In this document: positions 1 through 6,800 of the stretch, piece after piece
Numbering within the stretch: position 1 is the stretch's first letter
Layout: the number at the start of each line of letters is the position of its first letter
NCBI GenBank assembly: GCA_937900215.1
Contig: CALCFH010000107.1
Location: 1-28,650, forward strand
DNA length: 28,650 nucleotides
Origin: an uncultured Cryomorphaceae bacterium
GTDB taxonomy: Bacteria; Bacteroidota; Bacteroidia; Flavobacteriales; Schleiferiaceae
Direction of reading: 5' to 3'
Notes under the pieces: generated by a model
What the model saw: only the letters and a program-made list of their open reading frames with translations
What the model was told of the DNA's origin: nothing
Databases searched by the model: none
Translations under genes and position numbers: made by a program

Positions 1-274
1 AGAAGGTAACTGAACCCACAATGGCCTCGGGCTTTAAGTTAGATGGAAATTGAATGGCTAGGCTTCCTTCTTCTTGCTTTATCTCTATTTTCTCTATCAG
101 TTGGCTGGCTCGCTCACTGCGCAGCTGCCGCTCTTGATAAGACTCTTCGGTATCGTAATAGTTCTCGGTTACCAAATCTATCGGATGCTGAGTAGTCAGA
201 TAAACCATGGTGCCAATCCACAATCCGAGTAGTACTAAAACCAACACAATTCCATGTCCCCAATTGAATTTCAT
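1..274 (-). CDS. fixH: FixH family protein (cbb3 oxidase accessory), 3' end outside window
   Basis: The gene reads leftward from an ATG at 274 and is still open at the window edge, so only about 91 N-terminal residues are visible. They begin MKFNWGHGIVLVLVLLGLWI, a short cytoplasmic start followed by one membrane helix (about residues 8-26). Next comes the NYYDTEESYQERQ-type stretch that is characteristic of FixH just after the membrane. FixH is a small inner-membrane protein that works with the CcoG and CcoI family proteins in assembling or supplying copper to cbb3 oxidase. The start lies 3 bases after the ccoG stop, which indicates one transcript. The call rests on the N-terminal pattern and on position in the operon; the C-terminal half cannot be inspected. 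Confidence 0.85.
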   Translation of the reverse strand, partial: MKFNWGHGIVLVLVLLGLWIGTMVYLTTQHPIDLVTENYYDTEESYQERQLRSERASQLIEKIEIKQEEGSLAIQFPSNLKPEAIVGSVTF

Positions 275-277
275 AGC

Positions 278-1726
278 TTATTTTTTAGGTCCGTTAAAGT
301 TTGATTCGAGGGTTTCAGTGAGAACGCCATTTACATAGACACCAAATTGCACATCGGTATTAGCGCCGCTTAAGTCTGTTTTGTTGAGGTAGAGAAAGAA
401 GCTGCCTTCGGCAAGTTCTTGAATCTCAATATCCATAGTGGGTGTACCAATGAATTCCATCCTTCCGGCAGGTTCTAACACTTTTACTTCCACCTGTAAA
501 GTCTCTACGCTCTTATTGATAATTTTGAAAGTATAGAGATTGCTGTAATTGTTTTCACCTCTGTCTTGATAGAGAATACCTGGGGTGCGAAGAATGGTAG
601 CCTCAATGCTTTCTCTGCTTCTCAATAGAAAGCCCATCACTGTCATTAAAACCACCAGCACAGCAGAATAGGCAATAACGCGTGGAGTAAAGCGGAATTT
701 TTCTTTGTCGTGAATCATGCTCTCCGAAGCATAGCGGATCAGTCCTTTTTCTTGATGGGTCTTTTCCATAATGCTATCGCACACATCTATACAAGCCGCG
801 CAATTAATGCATTCTAACTGAGTGCCATTGCGAATGTCGATACCCGTAGGGCATACATCTACACACTGATTGCAATCTATACAGGCGCCTTTTTTGGCTT
901 CTTCTCTGTTCTCGTTCTTTTTAAATCGAGCCCGCTTTTCTCCTCTGAGGTAGTCGTAGGCTATAACAATAGAATTTCGGTCTAGGAGAACACCTTGTAG
1001 TCTTCCGTAAGGACAAACGATAAGACAAACCTGTTCACGAAACCAAGCAAAAATGAAGAAGAACAAACCCGTAAAGATTACCATAGCACTTAGGCCGCCC
1101 AAGTGTTCAGAGGGTGGGTCGGTTACCATTTTAAACCATTCGGTACTGCCAATGATATAGGTTAAGAAAGTATTGCCAATAATGAAAGAGATGACAAAGA
1201 AGATAAAATACTTTAAAGCTCTTTTGCGGATCTTTTCTCCATTCCAAGGCAGGTTTGCCAATCGCATTTGCTGACCTCTATCACCATCAATCCAGTATTC
1301 AATCTTGCGGAAAACATGTTCCATAAAGATGGTTTGCGGACAAATCCATCCACAAAAAATACGACCATAAATAACAGTGAAAAGAATAACGAATAGAATT
1401 CCGGTAATCATAGCCATTGCCAAGAGAAAGGAATCTTGGGGCCAGAAGATGTTTCCAAAGATGGAGAATTTGCGCTCCAGCACATTGAACATCAAGAAGG
1501 GTTGACCGCCAATTTGCAGCCAAGGTGCGATAAGCAAAAAGGCAAGGAGAACATAGGCCACCACAGAGCGCCACTTCATATAGAGGCCGCTCACTTTTTT
1601 TGGGAAGAGGAAATTCCTCTTCCCGTCTGCGTTTATCGTTCCAAGTGAATCTCGAAAAGCCTCATCGCGGTAAAAGTTGTTTTCATCGCTTGGCTCGTCG
1701 CCTTCCTTGAATTCTGAAGTTGACAT
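278..1726 (-). CDS. ccoG: cytochrome c oxidase accessory protein CcoG (FixG/RdxA)
   Basis: This is a membrane iron-sulfur protein of 482 residues, the normal CcoG length, thought to reduce copper for cbb3 oxidase assembly. It has about five membrane helices (near 52-70, 98-122, 171-192, 210-229 and 348-368), the CGWICPQ motif at 125-131 and a second CLIVCPYG pair at 234-241. Two ferredoxin-type 4Fe-4S motifs follow, with cysteines at 282/285/288/292 and 306/309/312/316. An immunoglobulin-like C-terminal domain spans about 375-482. All the expected cysteines are present, so the gene looks intact. Its ATG shares one base with the ccoP stop at 1726 and fixH follows after 3 bases, so the three genes are probably translated from one mRNA. 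Confidence 0.96.
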   Translation of the reverse strand: MSTSEFKEGDEPSDENNFYRDEAFRDSLGTINADGKRNFLFPKKVSGLYMKWRSVVAYVLLAFLLIAPWLQIGGQPFLMFNVLERKFSIFGNIFWPQDSFLLAMAMITGILFVILFTVIYGRIFCGWICPQTIFMEHVFRKIEYWIDGDRGQQMRLANLPWNGEKIRKRALKYFIFFVISFIIGNTFLTYIIGSTEWFKMVTDPPSEHLGGLSAMVIFTGLFFFIFAWFREQVCLIVCPYGRLQGVLLDRNSIVIAYDYLRGEKRARFKKNENREEAKKGACIDCNQCVDVCPTGIDIRNGTQLECINCAACIDVCDSIMEKTHQEKGLIRYASESMIHDKEKFRFTPRVIAYSAVLVVLMTVMGFLLRSRESIEATILRTPGILYQDRGENNYSNLYTFKIINKSVETLQVEVKVLEPAGRMEFIGTPTMDIEIQELAEGSFFLYLNKTDLSGANTDVQFGVYVNGVLTETLESNFNGPKK

Positions 1727-2379
1727 TATTCTTGTATTGTGGCCGTTTCTGAGATGCTTGTAGAATCTACGGCTTCAGTTGTATCTGGAGTTTGAACCTC
1801 TTTAGCTGGTTCTATCAGAATACCTTCTGGAGACTTAGGATTGGCTGGCGTAGTGCCTCTTAGACTCAATACATAGCTCGCCACTTCCTGCATAGCCCCC
1901 GGATTCAATTCCACCCTCCAAGCGATCATACCCTTTGAAGGAACGCCGTATTTAATGGTAGAGAAGACCTCTTTGATACCATCGCCATGTAGCCAGTAAT
2001 CGTCTGTAAGGTTGGGGCCAACCAATCCACCTCCATCGGCAAGATGGCAGGAAACGCATTTTTCATCGAAGATCTTTTTACCCGAAGCAATTCTACCGGC
2101 ATCGGTTAACAGAAATACAGAGTTTTCATCTATTAGATCCTTGGCTGAGGCCAAATAGGCATCTACCTCCGCTTGGCCTTCTGCCATAGCGGTATTAAAT
2201 TCATCTTCAGAAGAAGGCCCACCCATAATGTGGAAGCGTATCATATAGATAAAGGCAAAGACAATAGAAAGGTAGAATCCGTATAGCCACCAAGGCGGAA
2301 GGCTGTTGTCTAATTCGTGAATGCCATCGTAGTCGTGCAGAAGGGCTAACGGAATCGTCGTACTGCCCATCGCGAACAC
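1726..2379 (-). CDS. ccoP: cbb3 oxidase subunit III CcoP, apparently 5'-truncated
   Basis: CcoP is the membrane-anchored c-type cytochrome subunit of cbb3 oxidase. Homology begins at the HDYDGIHELDN motif (residue 15) and continues through the LPPWW-type membrane segment (about 27-50). A periplasmic cytochrome c domain follows with a single heme site CVSCH (108-112) and a GMIAW segment that could supply the axial Met (151). The first 13 or so residues, starting at the ATG at 2379, are an out-of-frame reading of ccoS and not CcoP-like. Bacteroidota CcoP proteins, as I recall them, carry roughly 90-110 further N-terminal residues with extra membrane helices; these are missing here. A chance product from 2379 would still keep the anchor and heme domain. 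Identity of the remaining part is certain; function is doubtful because ccoN/ccoO are absent. Confidence 0.88.
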   Translation of the reverse strand: MFAMGSTTIPLALLHDYDGIHELDNSLPPWWLYGFYLSIVFAFIYMIRFHIMGGPSSEDEFNTAMAEGQAEVDAYLASAKDLIDENSVFLLTDAGRIASGKKIFDEKCVSCHLADGGGLVGPNLTDDYWLHGDGIKEVFSTIKYGVPSKGMIAWRVELNPGAMQEVASYVLSLRGTTPANPKSPEGILIEPAKEVQTPDTTEAVDSTSISETATIQE

Positions 2380-2452
2380 TCCATAAAAAGGCCATTAGGA
2401 AACCGACGGCCACAATAAGACTGACGGCGATAAGGAGGTAAATGGCACTCAT
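2207..2452 (-). pseudogene. ccoS: CcoS cbb3 oxidase assembly protein, 3'-truncated by fusion to ccoP
   Basis: The ATG at 2452 opens MSAIYLLIAVSLIVAVGFL, the single membrane helix of CcoS, followed by the family hallmark GQYDDSVSPSARL (about residues 30-42). After the leucine at 2331-2333 similarity stops. The remaining 39 codons to 2207 are the wrong-frame reading of ccoP, giving a basic, unrelated tail. CcoS is needed for insertion of the oxidase heme and copper cofactors and normally ends 10-20 residues after this motif. It normally precedes ccoN/O, not ccoP. I therefore read it as broken by a deletion whose other end lies in ccoP. An 81-residue protein could still be made, and the helix plus conserved motif would survive in it. 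Confidence 0.82.
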
Positions 2453-2475
2453 AGGGTGGATGTATTCTATGAGAG

Positions 2476-2518
2476 CAAAGCTATTCGGAGGCCTTTTTGA
2501 GGCGAATGATTAATATCA
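2476..2518 (-). promoter_or_regulatory. ccoS-operon promoter with FNR/CRP-like activator site
   Basis: Reading leftward, TAGCTTTG at 2483-2476 matches the Bacteroidota -7 consensus TAnnTTTG exactly. An inverted repeat TGAT-TAAT-ATCA at 2507-2518 matches the core of the FNR-type box TTGAT-N4-ATCAA. Its centre is 33 bases upstream of the -7 element centre, which places it near -41 relative to the expected transcription start, the usual position of a class II activator. A weaker second copy, TGAC-TTAT-ATCA, lies at 2529-2540, 22 bases further out. Oxygen-responsive FNR-family control is common for cbb3 operons, so the context fits. There is no convincing TTTG -33 element, as expected for an activator-dependent promoter. 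This is a motif-based prediction only. Confidence 0.5.
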
Positions 2519-2686
2519 CCCTAAAAGCTGACTTATATCAGGGTTTACCCTTTTTCGGAATAGGTTGAATGGGCAGAAAAGGCCTGTGATTCTTGGCTAG
2601 AACCTTTAGAGCATCTAGGCTTTGTGAGGAAGGAAAAAAAGGTGGCTAACAAAAAATGAAAGAGAAGCGGTGGGAAGAAAATGAAA

Positions 2687-2731
2687 AAGGTTCATTCCAA
2701 AGAAGTAGAGTGCTTCTCTGAAATGAACCTT
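2687..2731 (-). terminator. rho-independent terminator after the MscS gene
   Basis: A perfect 10-bp outer stem pairs 2687-2696 with 2722-2731 (AAGGTTCATT and AATGAACCTT). A 5-bp inner stem, AGAAG 2701-2705 with CTTCT 2713-2717, caps it. Read on the minus strand, the hairpin begins 27 bases after the mscS stop and runs into a T-rich tract, as expected for termination of the RidA-MscS transcript before the ccoS promoter. Confidence 0.75.
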
Positions 2732-2757
2732 AGTGTAAGGCGAGTAAAAGGTTGAGT

Positions 2758-3588
2758 TTACTCCTTTATTAAGTGAACATCCATTTGTGGGAAAGGAATA
2801 CTAATTCCTCCTGCTTCTAGCTCAATCTTAAATTGCTCGTTAAAGTGGAAGAATACATCCCAATAATCAGGAGCCGCCACCCAACAACGAACGGTTAGGT
2901 CTACACTGCTGTTGCCCAGATTGGAAACCGCAACCATAGGCGCAGGATCTTTTAAAACTCTCTGATCAGCTAAATAAATACGCTCAATAATGTCTTTGGC
3001 AGTTTTAATATTGCTGGTATAGCTTATCCCTATGGTAAAATCTACTCTGGCCGTATCCATAGTAGAAAAATTGACAATGCTACTCGAAGTAATAGCGCTG
3101 TTTGGAATGATGATCAATCGATTTTGTACCGTTAGCAGTTTGGTGTTAAAGATTTCGATGGCGCTAACGGTTCCTTTGAGGCCACCAGCATCAATGAAAT
3201 CTCCTGCGCGAAAAGGTTTAAATATCAAAATCATAACCCCGCTTGCAAAATTCTGAAGTGTACCTTGAAGTGCAAGACCAATGGCCAAACCTGCTGCTCC
3301 TAGGATAGCTACAAAGGAAGTGGTTTCAATTCCAACCATAGAGGCCACAGAAATGAGGAGCATGGCCTTAAGAATAATGCCAACAAGACTGCTTAGAAAA
3401 GGCTTAAGAGTGGGGTCCATTTCTCTTTTGTCGAGAATGCGTCCCATCAGTTTAATCATCTTCTTGATGATCTGAAGACCTACCAAAAGAACCACAATGG
3501 CAAGAAAGACGTGTGGGCCTCTTAGCATAACCCATGTGAGTATTTGGCCGCTGATATCTTCTAGTTGAGCAATATTTACGTTTTCCAT
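2758..3588 (-). CDS. MscS family small-conductance mechanosensitive channel
   Basis: This is an inner-membrane channel that opens under tension to release osmolytes. From the ATG at 3588 the protein has 276 residues, the length of a minimal three-helix MscS. Three hydrophobic helices occupy about residues 20-40, 60-85 and 88-120. The third is the pore helix, with the Gly/Ala-rich GAAGLAIGLALQGTLQNFASG pattern. The cytosolic beta domain follows, with FKPFRAGDFI and the IPNSAI segment. A longer reading from a TTG at 3618 would overlap the RidA gene and adds ten residues with no family support, so I chose 3588. It lies 16 bases after the RidA stop and probably shares its transcript. No Shine-Dalgarno sequence is visible, which is normal in this phylum. 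Confidence 0.93.
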   Translation of the reverse strand: MENVNIAQLEDISGQILTWVMLRGPHVFLAIVVLLVGLQIIKKMIKLMGRILDKREMDPTLKPFLSSLVGIILKAMLLISVASMVGIETTSFVAILGAAGLAIGLALQGTLQNFASGVMILIFKPFRAGDFIDAGGLKGTVSAIEIFNTKLLTVQNRLIIIPNSAITSSSIVNFSTMDTARVDFTIGISYTSNIKTAKDIIERIYLADQRVLKDPAPMVAVSNLGNSSVDLTVRCWVAAPDYWDVFFHFNEQFKIELEAGGISIPFPQMDVHLIKE

Positions 3589-3604
3589 GAAGTGATTATT
3601 GAGA

Positions 3605-4030
3605 TTATAGAGTTGCAATGCATTTTAATTCGATAGCAATAGGAGTAGGAAGGGCGTTAATGGCTAGGGTAGTTCTACAGGGCTGATTGTTTGTGAAATA
3701 CTCCGCATAGATGCGATTGAAAGTGTGAAAATCTCTTTTCATATCCACTAAAAAGACGGTAATGTCTACGAGTTTTTCCCAATCACTTCCTGAAGCTTCT
3801 AGTATTGCTTTTACATTGGCGAATACAGAATGCACTTGTGCTTCAAAATCAAACGACTTAAAATTGCCATTGTGGTCGAGTTCTAAACCAGGAACGGCGG
3901 AGTCATGCAGACCCGATTGAGCTACTCTTGGACCAACTCCGCTAAGAAACAATAAGTCACCTACCTTTCTGGCATGGGGATAGGCCCCTACTGCTTTGGG
4001 AGCCGTATTGCTCGTAATCGACTTTTCCAT
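3605..4030 (-). CDS. RidA (YjgF/YER057c/UK114) family protein, 2-aminomuconate deaminase-like
   Basis: RidA proteins are trimeric cytosolic enzymes that hydrolyse reactive enamine/imine intermediates to ketones and ammonia. The 141 residues cover the whole fold. They include the LFLSGVGPR strand (about 28-36) and a QPCRTTLAINALP segment carrying the conserved active-site arginine. The C-terminus IAIELKCIATL places a glutamate where the family expects it. Features such as LELDHNGN and DFEAQVHSVFANV resemble the branch annotated as 2-aminomuconate deaminase of tryptophan/kynurenine breakdown, rather than housekeeping RidA. No other kynurenine gene is in the window, so the substrate is open. The gene is divergent from the exonuclease at 4063 across only 32 bases and is followed by the MscS gene. 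Confidence 0.9.
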   Translation of the reverse strand: MEKSITSNTAPKAVGAYPHARKVGDLLFLSGVGPRVAQSGLHDSAVPGLELDHNGNFKSFDFEAQVHSVFANVKAILEASGSDWEKLVDITVFLVDMKRDFHTFNRIYAEYFTNNQPCRTTLAINALPTPIAIELKCIATL

Positions 4031-4034
4031 ACTT

Positions 4035-4042
4035 TAATTTTG
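4035..4042 (+). promoter_or_regulatory. TAnnTTTG -7 element for the exonuclease gene
   Basis: TAATTTTG at 4035-4042 matches the Bacteroidota -7 consensus exactly and would place transcription start about 14 bases before the ATG at 4063. A TTG lies 24 bases upstream, a slightly long spacing for a -33 element. With only 32 bases between the divergent starts, the promoter must overlap the 5' end of the RidA gene. Confidence 0.35.
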
Positions 4043-4062
4043 GGCTAAATTAAGCAAGCAAA

Positions 4063-5058
4063 ATGGCACTTATCGTTTTTAATGACAACGGGATTTATTG
4101 TCCGAGGGCGGATGTATATATCGATCCATGGAAAGCGGTAGAAAAAGCGCTTATAACCCACGGCCATGCCGATCATGCTCGTTACGGCCATACGGTTTAT
4201 TTAACACATAAAGATGCTGCTCCCGCCATACAACACCGAATTCCTAAAGCTTTTATACAAACGGTTGAATATGGAGAAGTACTTGTTGAGAATGGAGTAC
4301 AGTTTAGTTTTCATCCTGCGGGACATATCCCAGGCTCCTCGCAAATTCGGGTCGAATACAAAGGAGAAGTTTGGGTAATCAGCGGCGATTATAAGATAGA
4401 GGAAGATGGAATTTCACAAGCCTTTGAAGCCGTGCGATGCCATCACTTCATAACGGAGTCTACTTTCGGAATGCCCATTTATCATTGGCCCAAGCCCTCC
4501 ATTGTGCATGCAGAAATAGACCAATGGTGGCGAGACAATAGAGAAAACGGAATTACCAGTGTATTGTGTTCCTATTCATTGGGCAAGGCGCAGCGTCTAT
4601 TGCATCATTTGAACTCAGACATCGGCCCCATATTTACGGCTCCTACTACAGAAGAGCTTAATCGAGTATTGCGCCAACAGGGAATTAGACTTCCAGAAAC
4701 TACTCCCATTCAATCGGTTCGCGACTTAAAGGAGTTAAAAGGAGCCATTATTATGTGCCCGTCTTCCTTCTTAACTGAAGAATGGCAGCAAAAGCTTGGG
4801 CCTATTTCCACCGCATTCGCATCGGGTTGGATGGGCGTAAGAGGAAAGGGAAGGATGGCATCGTACGACCGAGGATTTATTTTGTCTGACCACGCAGACT
4901 GGGAAGGATTGAATTGGGCCGTTCGGCAAACCGAAGCGGAGAATATTTACGTTACGCACGGATTTAAAAAGACCTTGGCCCGATGGCTTCGCGAAAAAGG
5001 ACTGAATGCCCATACCGTAGACACTCTATACGAAGGCGCAGGAGAAAAAGAAGATTAG
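4063..5058 (+). CDS. ligase-associated DNA exonuclease (metallo-beta-lactamase/beta-CASP fold)
   Basis: This 331-residue metallo-hydrolase belongs to the family found with bacterial ATP-dependent DNA ligases and is predicted to process DNA ends during repair. The metal-binding signature THGHADHA is at residues 32-39 (His33, His35, Asp37, His38). Further ligand candidates are His88 in PAGHIPGSSQI, Asp109 in SGDYK, and a late histidine in YVTHGFKK. The family-typical opening, with a bound-water strand followed by IDPWK, and the STFGMPIYHWP segment (133-143) are both present. The usual partners, an ATP-dependent ligase and a DEXH helicase, are not next to it. Its TAG stop overlaps the opposing DUF962 stop within TTAG at 5055-5058. 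The subfamily call is confident from the overall pattern. Confidence 0.92.
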   Translation: MALIVFNDNGIYCPRADVYIDPWKAVEKALITHGHADHARYGHTVYLTHKDAAPAIQHRIPKAFIQTVEYGEVLVENGVQFSFHPAGHIPGSSQIRVEYKGEVWVISGDYKIEEDGISQAFEAVRCHHFITESTFGMPIYHWPKPSIVHAEIDQWWRDNRENGITSVLCSYSLGKAQRLLHHLNSDIGPIFTAPTTEELNRVLRQQGIRLPETTPIQSVRDLKELKGAIIMCPSSFLTEEWQQKLGPISTAFASGWMGVRGKGRMASYDRGFILSDHADWEGLNWAVRQTEAENIYVTHGFKKTLARWLREKGLNAHTVDTLYEGAGEKED

Positions 5059-5366
5059 AATTTTTCCTTTCCTCTAAGGAGATCGAAAAAGAGAATAAAG
5101 TCTGAGGCTAAAGAAAATCCTGGATATTGAAAGGTGGCGGGTTTGTTTTTCTCAAAAAAGAAGTGTCCAATCCAAGCAAATCCATATCCAAACAAAGGAG
5201 CCGCTACAAAGTATCTCCAATCGAGAAAAATAAATCCAAGGCTTAGAGAAAAGAGAGTTAGGCCTGTACCGATGAAATGCAGCTTTCGGCTTGTGCTATT
5301 GCTGTGTTCTTTTAAATAGAAAGGATAGAATTCCTTTAAGTTTTGATATTTCTTATCGGTACTCAT
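5055..5366 (-). CDS. DUF962/Mpo1-like integral membrane protein
   Basis: The product is a 103-residue protein of the DUF962 family. Hallmarks are FYPFYLKEHSN (about 13-23) followed by LHFIGTGL (30-37), then GHFFFEKNKPATFQYP (about 67-82) and a final SDFILFFDLL. Two or three hydrophobic segments (32-50, 52-66 and 84-97) mark it as membrane-embedded. The yeast relative Mpo1 is an iron-dependent dioxygenase that shortens 2-hydroxy fatty acids; the His-containing motifs here are those of the family, but the bacterial substrate is not established. It is convergent with the exonuclease gene, sharing stop-codon bases. It lies 102 bases after the gene that ends at 5469, with its own possible promoter in that gap. 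Confidence 0.88.
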   Translation of the reverse strand: MSTDKKYQNLKEFYPFYLKEHSNSTSRKLHFIGTGLTLFSLSLGFIFLDWRYFVAAPLFGYGFAWIGHFFFEKNKPATFQYPGFSLASDFILFFDLLRGKEKF

Positions 5367-5400
5367 AATAATTAGGGGATTGAATCAAAAGGTTAAGGCA

Positions 5401-5448
5401 GTTCTTTTTCTACTTTCTCCCTAAGTGGAAAAGAACCATTCAAAGGTA
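5401..5448 (-). promoter_or_regulatory. candidate promoter and leader hairpin of the DUF962 gene
   Basis: On the minus strand TACCTTTG at 5448-5441 matches TAnnTTTG exactly. Just downstream, 5401-5408 GTTCTTTT pairs with 5429-5436 AAAAGAAC, and an inner ACTT/AAGT stem (5412-5415, 5423-5426) extends the hairpin. If the promoter is real, the hairpin sits at the 5' end of the leader. Alternatively it is a weak terminator for the upstream gene, though no T-tract follows it. Confidence 0.3.
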
Positions 5449-5468
5449 GGCAGCATAGCAAGATTATG

Positions 5469-5819
5469 CTAGGGAGAAAGAATGCGATTTATGTATTCTT
5501 CTAAGCCCATATTCGCATGTGAAAGCCGGAATAAGACTTTCTGAAGCTCTCTTTTAAGGATGATTCGGGCCAAGAGCTGTGCCTCAGACTCGTGGGTTCT
5601 TTTTTGAACCTCTGTGATTAGAACATCTTCAGAGACATCTACTTTATATAGCGTTTGGGCAATCTTAGAATAACCCGATTTACTTAGTCCTTCGCAATAA
5701 AGAGCGAGCTCCTGAGAAAGTAGCAAGGGTTCTGCACTAAAAGAGTGGTTGAGGTCTTTCGACAATTGGTGAGCAACTAAATCCAATACGGCATTAAATG
5801 AATCTTCAGAGCTAGGCAT
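5469..5819 (-). CDS. hypothetical protein, 116 residues
   Basis: I do not recognise this gene. The 116-residue product is predicted to be soluble and mostly helical, with many Leu, Ser and Glu residues. It has no signal peptide, membrane segment, cysteine cluster or nucleotide-binding motif. The only cysteine is in ALYCEGLSKSGYSKIAQTLY (about 39-58). The C-terminal half is charged and helical (KRTHESEAQLLARIILKREL, about 73-92) and ends in a short LEEYINRILSP tail. The start at 5819 lies 13 bases after the stop of the prenyl synthase gene on the same strand, so it is probably the last gene of an rfbA-prenyl synthase-hypothetical transcript. Normal base composition and tight spacing support a real gene. 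Confidence 0.7.
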   Translation of the reverse strand: MPSSEDSFNAVLDLVAHQLSKDLNHSFSAEPLLLSQELALYCEGLSKSGYSKIAQTLYKVDVSEDVLITEVQKRTHESEAQLLARIILKRELQKVLFRLSHANMGLEEYINRILSP

Positions 5820-5832
5820 TGCGGAAGGCCAT

Positions 5833-6798
5833 TTAGAAGTTTCTTTCTACCAAGGAATAGGCAAATTGTTTCAAAGGATCAGAGTTAACGCCTTTCGGAA
5901 TGGCTTTATCTAAATGAGCCAGCGAAGATTGATACAATTGTTGTGCTTTGGCTTTACAAGCCTCGGCAGCACCTGATTGTATGAATATATCTTTAACAGA
6001 TTGTACCCTTTGCTCGGGATTGGTTAAGGAAAGAGCGTCAGATAGCTTAACTTCGAAGTCTTTATTCTCTTTCGCCAGAATATGCAGCAAAGTGTGTTTG
6101 CCCGTTAAGATATCTCCGCCTGTTTGCTTCCCCGTTAATTTGGAATCTCCGAAACAATCCAACCAATCATCCATAATCTGAAAGGCCAGTCCTAGCTCAA
6201 GACCGAAAGTATATAGGTGATTGAGTGCGTCTTCTTTGCCCCCGCCAATAATGCCGCCCAGTTGAAGTCCGCATCCGATAAGAACGGAGGTTTTGCCTTC
6301 AATCATTTCTAAATATTCTGAAGTACTTACCTGGGTTCTTTCTTCAAATTCCATATCCAATTGCTGGCCTTCGCAAAGTTGCCGAGCCATAGCTGAGAAG
6401 GAGTAGAGCAATTCTGGAATCAAGGCTTGGGGTGCTTCGCAAAGTAAGCGGTAGGCTTCAACCAACATGGCATCTCCACTAAGAATGGCCGTGTTGAGAT
6501 TCCATTTTTCATGCACCGTAGATTTCCCCCTGCGCATGGGGGCCTTGTCCATAATATCGTCGTGTACCAATGAAAAGTTGTGGAATACCTCAACCGCAAG
6601 TGCTGCAGGCAATGCCTCTTCGGCGGCTGTTCCGTAGAGTTCGCAGGCAGCCAAAACCAGAATCGGACGAAGGCGTTTTCCACCTAAATCGAGGATGTAT
6701 TGGGCCGGTTCATACAAACCCTTCGGCTCTTCACCAATAGAGTACTGATGAAGGTATTCATTGAAAAGAGTGGTTAAATCTTCAAAGCTTCTCTGCAT
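5833..6798 (-). CDS. polyprenyl diphosphate synthase (trans-isoprenyl chain elongation)
   Basis: This cytosolic Mg-dependent enzyme adds isopentenyl diphosphate units to an allylic primer. The 321 residues include GGKRLRP (39-45, substrate contact), the first Asp-rich motif DDIMD (80-84) followed by the RRG (89-91) that binds diphosphate, GQQLD (144-148), KT (169-170), and the second Asp-rich motif DDWLD (210-214). The first motif lacks the two-residue insertion of typical bacterial FPP/GGPP synthases. Phe75, five residues before it, resembles archaeal-type GGPP synthases, hinting at a C20-range product; this is inference. The ATG is 2 bases after the rfbA stop, so the genes are likely co-transcribed. 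Confidence 0.94.
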   Translation of the reverse strand: MQRSFEDLTTLFNEYLHQYSIGEEPKGLYEPAQYILDLGGKRLRPILVLAACELYGTAAEEALPAALAVEVFHNFSLVHDDIMDKAPMRRGKSTVHEKWNLNTAILSGDAMLVEAYRLLCEAPQALIPELLYSFSAMARQLCEGQQLDMEFEERTQVSTSEYLEMIEGKTSVLIGCGLQLGGIIGGGKEDALNHLYTFGLELGLAFQIMDDWLDCFGDSKLTGKQTGGDILTGKHTLLHILAKENKDFEVKLSDALSLTNPEQRVQSVKDIFIQSGAAEACKAKAQQLYQSSLAHLDKAIPKGVNSDPLKQFAYSLVERNF

Positions 6799-6800
6799 GA

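Larger units (their letters stand above)
2453..2757. other. intergenic region between mscS and ccoS
   Basis: These 305 bases hold no credible gene. From left to right they contain the ccoS leader and promoter (2453-2540), about 145 bases in which I see nothing specific except a short palindrome GGGTTTACCC at 2541-2550, and the terminator of the MscS gene (2687-2731). The copper-transporting ATPase gene ccoI, which often precedes ccoS in Bacteroidota, is not here. Confidence 0.6.

Noticed and set aside
2656..2721. 21-codon open frame between mscS and ccoS
   Set aside because: It overlaps the terminator hairpin on the other strand, is very short and lysine/glutamate-rich by composition.
3589..3618. 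TTG start for the MscS gene
   Set aside because: It would overlap the RidA coding end and adds ten residues without family support; the ATG at 3588 fits the usual MscS start.
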